From the NCBI GenBank assembly GCA_003117195.1, contig BDSI01000010.1, positions 1,282,186 to 1,346,185 on the forward strand: DNA of 64,000 nt, read 5' to 3'. The stretch comes from Eudorina sp. 2006-703-Eu-15 (lineage: Eukaryota; Chlorophyta; Chlorophyceae; Chlamydomonadales; Volvocaceae). Positions 57,476 to 64,000 of this stretch are shown in pieces. How positions within the stretch are numbered: position 1 is the first letter of the stretch; the number at the start of each line of letters is the position of its first letter. Below the pieces are notes generated by a model. The model made no database searches, was not told where the DNA came from, and saw only the letters and a list, made by a program, of their open reading frames with translations. The position numbers and the translations under genes are program-made.

Positions 57476-58399
57476 GTGAGGTTGTGCGGAATGGGTTTAG
57501 AGGGCACTGCATTTGCCAACGCCGTTTGTCCGCGCCGGCCGACGTTTACATGCCGCCGGCGGGGATCTCTCTGCGGCTGCCCCCGTGCGCCGTTGCCCTG
57601 CGGGCAACTCTCTTATAACAACAAGCAACCACACCATGCACAACCAAGGGTCAGGCTGATTACATCTACCTCAGAGGCCAACCATGAGACCAACGCTGCT
57701 GAACACACAGCAGCAAATAATACAGCATGAGAAGCTGCCCACAGCACTGGGGTGGGGGTGTTGCATGCGGGCAGGAAAGCATGTTCCGAGCAAAATGAGC
57801 ACTAGCTAGGCAGGACAGCCACGGTTCGCGACTGGGCTAGCTTTTACTAGAGGTGCAAAGGCCATGGGGAACCATAAGCTCACCATCTCTGTCCTCTTTG
57901 GTACACGCCTCGGTTAACGACCGTGTCATGTGTACGGCCCGCCGGGCCGGGACCGGTCTTTGGTTCGCTTGAGGTGCTGGCTTGCTTGGTGCACATTTAG
58001 GCCCGCGAGTTCTCCATTAGCAGTCTGTACTGAGGAAGCTACGGCTGTCAGCTATGACCCGCGCGGTCCTACAGATGCCCACGACAAGTTGGTTGGTTAC
58101 ACTACTCGGCCAGCGCGGGGCACACAGCGAGCTCTACAGCCTTGTGTCCCCGCCGACGGGCCCGATATCAAATCTAGTCCCGAATGCCTTCCAGAATCAA
58201 GTCATTCTAGTACATAACCCCACGCGCGCCCTACACGCGAATTAAAATGAACAAGAAGGAGTGTTCATGTCGGCGGGGTGGCGTGCACACATAACCCCAC
58301 CTGTTATCCCTCTGTGTGCAAGGGGTGTAGACGTATGCACAGCTGCGGTGCCTTCTGCGGCCCAGCCACCCGCCCGTGCCTGCCCCCTGGTCCAGGTTG

Positions 58400-58436
58400 A
58401 ATGAATGAATGAACGTTACAGCGGACCCCGAAACTG
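58400..58436 (-). mobile_element. 37-bp retroposon end with CATT tail
   Basis: On the minus strand it reads CAGTTTCGGGGTCCGCTGTA + ACGTTCATTCATTCATT. The exact duplication TCCAGGTTG flanks it (58391-58399 and 58437-58445). The homologous position before copy 3 (about 60087-60098) has the uninterrupted site CCCAGGTTGTCCAACC, i.e. the empty allele. Confidence 0.85.
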
Positions 58437-58514
58437 TCCAGGTTGTCCAACCTGCGGATCATTAATTGTTATTTTATACGGAAATGTAACGACGATGGTT
58501 GTTGCCGCATGCAG

Positions 58515-59108
58515 GCTGGACCAAGGTTGAGGAGTGGTCGAGCCCCTTCGGTACGTGCCACTACACGCAGTTCACGGACAACCCCCAGGGCAACAACATC
58601 ACGGCCATCAGGGTACGGACAGGCGACCGAGTTGACGCGGTGGAGGTCTTCTACGGGGGCGTCTCTGGGGGCCTGCACGGCGGCTACGGAGGCAGTGCCA
58701 CCTACCTGGCCCTGGACCCCGGCGAGACCATCACCTCGGTGACGGGCCGCACGGGCGGCACCGTGGACCAGCTGTGGTTCTACACCAGCAAGGGCCGCTC
58801 CGTGGGCGGCGGCGGCAGCGGGGGCTACCCGTTCCAGTCGAGCGGCGGCGAGTTGGTTCAGATTGCTGGGTGGCAGGGCACGGCGAGCCTGGAGTGCATT
58901 CAGTTCCTCTGGCGCCGCTGGATTCCCCCGCCGCCCAAGACAACATCACCGCCACCACTACGACGACCACCGTCGCCAAAGCCATCACCGACACTGCGGC
59001 CGCCACCGTCGCCAAAACCATCACCAACGCCACGACAACCACTATCGCCAAAGACACCAACACCAATCCCGCCACCACGGCCGCGACCACCGCCAAGTGC
59101 GCCCAGCG
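58515..59108 (+). CDS. Jacalin lectin plus proline-rich exon, copy 2
   Basis: This is a near-identical duplicate of copy 1's lectin domain (one visible change is Lys to Thr in SVTGRTGG). Its longer and different stalk contains PPPRPRPPPSAPS and KPSPTPRQPLSPKTPTP. The exon is phase 1-1: acceptor GCATGCAG before 58515, donor GTAAGT at 59109, a strong match to the consensus. It could therefore be an internal exon between copies 1 and 3. Read through, it would stop at 59314 after a Cys/Arg-rich tail unlike the stalk, which argues for splicing. The role is as for copy 1: predicted extracellular glycan binding with a rod-like HRGP stalk. Confidence 0.8.
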
Positions 59109-59268
59109 GTAAGTTTGTACGGAATGGGCTTAACAGGGCTTTCGGAGCACAGCACCTGCCAACGTCGTTTGTCCGTGTCCACCGACGTATACCGGTACAT
59201 GCCGCCGGAAATCTCCTTTCACCTTCACCGTTGCCCTGCTTGCGACGCTTTTATAACAGCAACCCTGT

Positions 59269-59384
59269 CCTGTGCGCCACGGTGGCGCGGTTGCGTTTTT
59301 GCAGTGTGTGGTGAGGAGGCCGCGGCTGTCACCGATGTTACAGTGAACCCGCGGGGTCCACTGTAACATTAGTATAAAAATCCC
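59269..59384 (+). mobile_element. 116-bp retroposon, empty site in copy 1
   Basis: An exact 7-bp duplication (ACCCTGT at 59262-59268 and 59385-59391) flanks a divergent member: CCTGTGCGCCACGGTGGCGC, GTGGTGAGGAGGCCGCGGCT, GCGGGGTCCACTGTAACATT plus AGTATAAAAA tail. It has an internal rearrangement around GATGTTACAGTGAACC. The aligned spacer after copy 1 (about 57616-57645) lacks it. Confidence 0.85.
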
Positions 59385-60164
59385 ACCCTGTGCACATCCT
59401 AGGGACAGGCTGATAACATCTACCCGGGTTACTATCCATGCTGTGGAACACACAGCAGCAAATTCATCATGTGAAGCCGGCCAGATCGCTGGGGTTAAGG
59501 ACCTGGGGGTGCGGCGTGCGGGCAGGAAAGCATATATGTCTGAACATTGAGTACGCGACTCCGGCATTGACTAGAGGTGCAAAGGCCACGGCGAACCCAT
59601 AACCCCTCAATCTCTTTCCCCCTGATACACGCCCCGGTCAACGACCGTACCATATGTTCGGCATATCCCGCCGGGTCCGGGGCCAGCGCTTGTGGTGCTG
59701 GCTCGGTTCGCCTGCAGTCCCGCAATCGCAGTCTGTGGTGAGGCAGCTACGGCTGTCAGCTATAACCCTAGCGCCCTACATGTGCACACGACAAGTTGGT
59801 TACAGTAGACCAACGCGGGGCACATAGTGACCTCGTCAGTCTGACGCACTTCAGCACCTGCCGACCCCGAGATCAATTCTATTCCAGAACGTCTCAAATC
59901 TATTACATATCCCCACGCGCGCCCTACAGGCGTATTAAAACCAACAAGAAGAAGTATTGATGTCGACAGGATGGCGTTCCCAATATACCCCCACCTGTTA
60001 TTCCCTTGGTGTGTAAGGGGGTGTAGACGTATGCACAGCTGCGGTGCTTACAGCGGCCCAGCCACGCGCCCGTGCAAGCCCGCTGGCCCAGGTTGTCCAA
60101 CCTGCGGATCTTTAATTGTTATTTCATACGGAAATGTAACGACGATGGTTGTTGCCGCATGCAG

Positions 60165-60631
60165 GCTGGACCAAGGTTGAGGAGTGGTCGAGCCCCTTCG
60201 GTACGTGCCACTACACGCAGTTCACGGACAACCCCCAGGGCAACAACATCACGGCCATCAGGGTACGGACAGGCGACCGAGTTGACGCGGTGGAGGTCTT
60301 CTACGGGGGCGTCTCTGGGGGCCTGCACGGCGGCTACGGAGGCAGTGCCACCTACCTGGCCCTGGACCCCGGCGAGACCATCACCTCGGTGAAGGGCCGC
60401 ACGGGCGGCACCGTGGACCAGCTGTGGTTCTACACCAGCAAGGGCCGCTCCGTGGGCGGCGGCGGCAGCGGGGGCTACCCGTTCCAGTCGAGCGGCGGCG
60501 AGTTGGTTCAGATTGCTGGGTGGCAGGGCACGGCCAGTCTGGAGTGCATTCAGTTCCTGTGGCGCCGCTGGATTCCCCCGCCGCCCAAGACAACATCACC
60601 GCCACCACCACCACCACCACCACGACGATAG
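60165..60631 (+). CDS. Jacalin lectin exon, copy 3 (terminal)
   Basis: The lectin domain is almost identical to copy 1. The stalk is short, SPPPPPPPPRR, followed by an in-frame TAG at 60629-60631. It is thus the natural last exon if the three exons form one gene: lectin-stalk-lectin-stalk-lectin. Downstream, CAATCAGCG followed by GTGAGG at 60660 is the decayed counterpart of the donor in copies 1 and 2, so the stop probably arose when the stalk's CCA repeats changed length. The alternative is three separate genes with first exons in each spacer; none of those showed a convincing signal peptide. Confidence 0.78.
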
Positions 60632-62793
60632 TCGCCTCCGCCGAGACCCGCAATCAGCGGTGAGGGCGGGCTGCGGGATGATAGGATTCATAGCGTTCAT
60701 TCCGCGTCCCGTGCATCGGGATTGGAGTCAGAACAACCCAGATGGGAAATGGAACCATCATGGTAATGTAAACAAGTAGCATGCTGGACAAATCCTCAGC
60801 TCGAGAGCATGGGCCCCTCGTATGACGCAGATCGCGTGAGATGTTCGTACATCCATGTGCATCCATGTGCCTAGATGTTCGTACATATGTGCGCTGATTA
60901 CCTTCCTGCCAATCGATTGATTGAGGGCGGTGTCTGCTGAGCTCTGTTGCGATGCGGCGCACACTTCAAGCAAACAGCCTTTCGCTCACTGTTGTTATGT
61001 ATGCCGCATTGTGCTATCTGGTGCTGTCGCCGGCTGCGCGGACTGCTGGATGCATTTCTTCACGCAGGTTGACGGAACCATTCGGCAACGGTGGGTGCGT
61101 GGCGGCGTCACCATCATTATCAAGGATGTTACAGCCGACCCGGTGCGCGGGTCATCGGTGACAGCCATCGGCGACAGCCGAAGCTTCCTCACCATACACT
61201 GCATGAACACATCATCATCATCATCATCATCATATAGATAGAGACGAATCTTTCTTCGAATTCGGTCCTTTGTGTGGCGTCAGCGCGTCAGACGCCAGCT
61301 CGGATGTACACTGGATGTACACTCGGATGTACACTGCTCCTACTTACGGTATCCTGCCGCGCTTCAAAAGACCTGGCGGATGCTCTCTCCACTATCGAGC
61401 AAGGACAAGTGCAAGTTGTCCAGCACAAGTAGGCTGCCGCGCCCGTGCGGTGGCGCGCGTGGGCCGGATTCCGCATGAATCGTGTGTGCATGTGCGTGCG
61501 TGCATGTGTTATCGAAGGTGGGCATGGTTGATGTGTGTCATTGTCGATTAGAATTTTGGACCTGCCGAAAGCTAAGGTGATTCAACCTAGGTCCACTGCA
61601 GCCTCATACGTATATAGTTCAACCAACTCACCGTTATTCCTGTCGGGCGTGTGCCATATTATTCCTGCTGTAGCAATATTGGGATGGGTGCGGTGCACCG
61701 CCTTCGTGGTGGGAGCGGTTTCCCGTTGGCAGTGAGAAGGCTTCGGCAGTCACCGACGACCTGCGGGGTTCACTATTACATGGATCAAATGTACGCGGTC
61801 ATATCATTCCGGTGTCGTGTTGGTCGAGTACGGACTGTATGTACTACGCGGGCTTGTTCCGGGACTACGTAATTGTGGAGCCATATGTATTGCTGATGTC
61901 CAAAGACATCGAAATCATTAAGCAAACATCAATGGTTCGAGGATGAACATGATATTACTGTACATGCCGTACATCACTGGCACAGGGAAGCAACGTAGCA
62001 CCATGTATATATCCGTAGGACACGGAAGGGCAGCGGCATCGGTGGATATGTAACTCCACGCCTTCACCGACTTTTAGGCTTGAAGGCGTGCCGAATGGGA
62101 AGGAAGGATTGCGTCGCCGATTCGGCCGAGCCGGTCGGTTGTTGGCCTGCCGCCGTAATGTAACCTCGCTCATTGTGGTAATGACCCGCGGGTCGCGATT
62201 CTGTATAAAACGAAAACCCGCTGCAACCCTACCATCAGCACATGAATGGCCATCCGCTGTACGTTGATTGCTCCTTCCACTTCAGTTGTTTGTGTTACCA
62301 GCACAGCGAGGGACCACCGCTGTGGTGAGGATTTCGCGGTGTCACCCACGCAGCATAATCGGCAGCTTATCAATGCTGAGGTGTGGCTATCCAGGTCAGG
62401 TATTACCTTTAGTGGCTGTCAGGGATTGGTGTAAGACAGTTGCCGACAGGTGCTGCCATCATTTCAACTTCTAGCATACTGCAATCATTGTTACGTCTAG
62501 CATGCCCAACGTTGCTAAAAAATGAATAATGACGAGACTAACAGTTGTACTGGTGATTTTATACAGCTTTATGCAGCAACCAGCAAGTACGGTCGGAAAC
62601 GTTGGTTTGAAAGTCGTTGCAGAACTACCGGTACTGCCAACTTGGACCAGAGCTGAATTAGACGCTTGAAACCTTTTCATATGCAGGCAGGACTTGCATG
62701 AAGTTGTTAACACACGCTACCTTAATTCGTTTTGATCAGGAAACCCCCCAAACGCTGCCAACGAACCAATAACATTCGCTTATCAGCAACGTT
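60632..62793. other. Intergenic, with decayed retroposon copies
   Basis: I see no gene. Besides the copy at 61112-61206, a decayed plus-strand copy lies at about 61725-61785 (AGAAGGCTTCGGCAGTCACC, TGCGGGGTTCACTATTACAT) and a fragment at 62180-62195. A short (CAT)n run is at 61206-61233. Near 60855-60890, ATGTTCGTACAT and CCATGTGCATCCATGTGC are repeated. The right end should hold the FHA gene promoter. Confidence 0.4.
61112..61206 (-). mobile_element. Retroposon copy, minus orientation
   Basis: On the minus strand it reads TTCATGCAGTGTATGGTGAG ... GCTTCGGCTGTCGCCGATGG ... TGACCCGCGCACCGGGTCGG CTGTAACATCCTTGATAATG. It has small internal duplications (GCGACAGCC/GTGACAGCC; GGTGCGCGGG). A target duplication is not clear because CAT/ATC simple repeats lie on both sides. 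Confidence 0.7.
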
Positions 62794-63735
62794 ATGGATT
62801 CTTCAGGTGCAAATGCTGCCGGGCCTTCCAGTTCAGCGCCCTCGATTCCGCCGAACGATCCTCGCTTAGCACGTTGTGGGTTTGCCAAACTTCAAGGCGA
62901 TGGTATTGAATTCTTCGTTCGCAAGTATGAAATAGTTATAGGTCGCAGCAGCAAAAACAGCACTTTGGATTTAATCCTGGGCGACAGCACCACGATCAGT
63001 CGGCAGCACGCCGCCATCAAGTATAACTTTGATGCGAAGGGCTTCGAGCTTGTGGTGCTTGGGAAGAATGGCGTTACGGTGGAGAGCTGCGGCAGTGGCG
63101 CAACGCACTTATACACGCCCGAGTCGCCTCCCACGCCCTTGCGGTCCCGCGACCTCCTCATCATGGGTGAGAAGCGCTTCTACTTTTTGCTGCCTCGTAC
63201 TATGGGAGGGCCGTCACGTAAGCGGCGACGTCTGGAGCCGTCGCCCGCGCCCGGAGCTGTGCCCGGCCCAGCGGGGCCGTCCTCCGCTCCTGCCCCCTCG
63301 GCGCCAGCGCAGCACCCCCAACCGGCTCCGGCGGTCCTGACCTCGCACGCAGCAGCTGCGCACGTGCAGCCGCCTCAGCAGTCGCATCCAGATGGGGCTG
63401 CGGCTGTGGCTCCGGCTGGGGCGCCTGACATGGCCGCTGGGGGCGTGCCTGCAGCCGCGCCGGCGCATACCTCGGCAACCCCTGCCCATGCGTCAGCCCA
63501 GCCACAGCATCTGCTGCAACGGCATCAACAGCAGCACGCCATGTACATGCAAACTGAAACGTCGGGAGAGCCCGCCGCACAGCCGTCGCAGCAGCAGCAC
63601 CAGCAGCAACCGGATACATTCCACATGCAGCAGGACGAGGATGACGCGCTAATAAACGCTGGCGGGCTACCGTACGACAACGGGGCGTCGTACGGGTATG
63701 GCACTGGCAACGATGGGTTCCCGGGCGGGTTCTGA
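62794..63735 (+). CDS. FHA-domain nuclear protein (FHA2/FHL1-like)
   Basis: This is a single-exon gene of 313 residues. An FHA domain fills about 28-130: GFAKLQGDGIEFFVRKYEIV, IGRSSKNSTLDL, TISRQHAAIKYNFD and VLGKNGVTVE, followed by LIMGEKRFYFLLP. The phosphothreonine-contacting Arg (GRSS), Ser/His (SRQHA) and Asn (GKNG) are all present. The arrangement GFAKLQG...FYFLLP matches plant FHA1/FHA2 and fungal Fhl1, which act in transcription and ribosomal-protein gene control. KRRRLEP just after the domain is a likely nuclear localisation signal. The rest is Pro/Ala/Gln-rich with poly-Gln/His and an acidic patch (QDEDDA), like an activation domain. No forkhead DNA-binding domain is seen, as in plant FHA2. 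The start is the first ATG in frame after a stop-rich upstream region. Confidence 0.9.
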   Translation: MDSSGANAAGPSSSAPSIPPNDPRLARCGFAKLQGDGIEFFVRKYEIVIGRSSKNSTLDLILGDSTTISRQHAAIKYNFDAKGFELVVLGKNGVTVESCGSGATHLYTPESPPTPLRSRDLLIMGEKRFYFLLPRTMGGPSRKRRRLEPSPAPGAVPGPAGPSSAPAPSAPAQHPQPAPAVLTSHAAAAHVQPPQQSHPDGAAAVAPAGAPDMAAGGVPAAAPAHTSATPAHASAQPQHLLQRHQQQHAMYMQTETSGEPAAQPSQQQHQQQPDTFHMQQDEDDALINAGGLPYDNGASYGYGTGNDGFPGGF

Positions 63736-64000
63736 CCCACTGCTGTGCGTGGGTGATGGAGTCACTCGTTAATCGTTAACACGGCTTTGCAATCACGCGC
63801 GATTGGGAGGCGGCGGGCGGTGCTGGGGATGGCTGCAATGGGGTCTACACCTTTCGGCATGATGCGGCGTCCTCGACCACACGACGGGGCGGTGTGCAAT
63901 AAAGGGAACAATCATGGATGCACCCGGGGTGGTTCGGGGATGCCCAGGTGATGCAGTGGACTGATATTGGTTCGTGGCGCGAAACATGTTTCGAGTGGGA
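63736..64000. other. 3' flank of the FHA gene
   Basis: Probably the 3' UTR and start of the next intergenic region. I see no TGTAA signal; GCAATAAAG at 63897-63905 is the only AATAAA-like motif. No other feature is seen before the window ends. Confidence 0.4.

Larger units (their letters stand above)
56903..60660 (+). repeat. Three tandem jacalin-exon units of about 1.6 kb
   Basis: Exons at 56903, 58515 and 60165 are nearly identical over about 420 bp. The spacers after copies 1 and 2 are also homologous (CACACAGCAGCAAAT, GCGGGCAGGAAAGCAT), giving unit lengths of 1612 and 1650 bp. Upstream flanks of copies 2 and 3 match (ACCTGCGGATC, ACGGAAATGTAACGACGATG), while that of copy 1 differs, so copies 2 and 3 share the duplicated 5' part. 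Coding sequence is more conserved than the spacers, and the proline stalks differ in length. Confidence 0.9.

Overview
This is eukaryotic nuclear DNA, most likely from a chlamydomonadalean (volvocine-type) green alga. Genes are rich in short GT-AG introns, exons are GC-rich with long Gly/Ala/Ser/Pro/Gln runs, there are many minisatellites and microsatellites, and the proteins have plant/algal homologues: plastid EF-P, a PRAF/RLD-type PH-RCC1-BRX protein, an algal FHA protein, and jacalin lectin domains with proline-rich stalks. The species cannot be named. There are no tRNA, rRNA, CRISPR or bacterial features. All gene models were spliced by eye, using reading frame, GT/AG borders and codon phase; no transcript or database evidence was available.

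Layout. 1-4375: mostly non-coding, with two divergent AT-hook-type/hypothetical ORFs near the left edge. 4376-8142 (+): six-exon secreted or Golgi fucosyltransferase-like glycosyltransferase. 11111-14193 (-): TIR-like (SHAW motif) plus kinesin-light-chain-type TPR protein. 15965-18059 (+): CRAL-TRIO_2 (GDAP2-like) lipid-binding protein. 20045-20707 (-): plastid elongation factor P. 21115-36675 (+): a 27-exon gene of about 2300 residues with PH, RCC1 propeller, coiled coil and BRX domain, related to plant PRAF/RLD proteins but without a visible FYVE finger. 40344-48140 (-): protein adenylyltransferase SelO, with Cys in place of Sec. 50031-53375 (+): ATP adenylyltransferase (Ap4A phosphorylase type). 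56903-60631 (+): three tandem near-identical jacalin-lectin plus proline-rich exons. 62794-63735 (+): single-exon FHA-domain nuclear protein.

The genes are independent housekeeping, signalling and cell-surface genes, not an operon. Their arrangement is convergent for glycosyltransferase/TPR and for PRAF/SelO, and divergent for TPR/CRAL-TRIO, EF-P/PRAF and SelO/ATP adenylyltransferase.

The most unusual structure is a dispersed short retroposon family present at ten or more sites. Copies share a fixed 3' end (GGGGTCCRCTGTAACATCC or ...GTAACGTTCATT followed by a simple 3-4 bp tail), have variable 5' truncation (266 bp down to 26 bp), and are flanked by 7-14 bp target-site duplications. In the jacalin array, neighbouring copies act as the empty pre-insertion sites.
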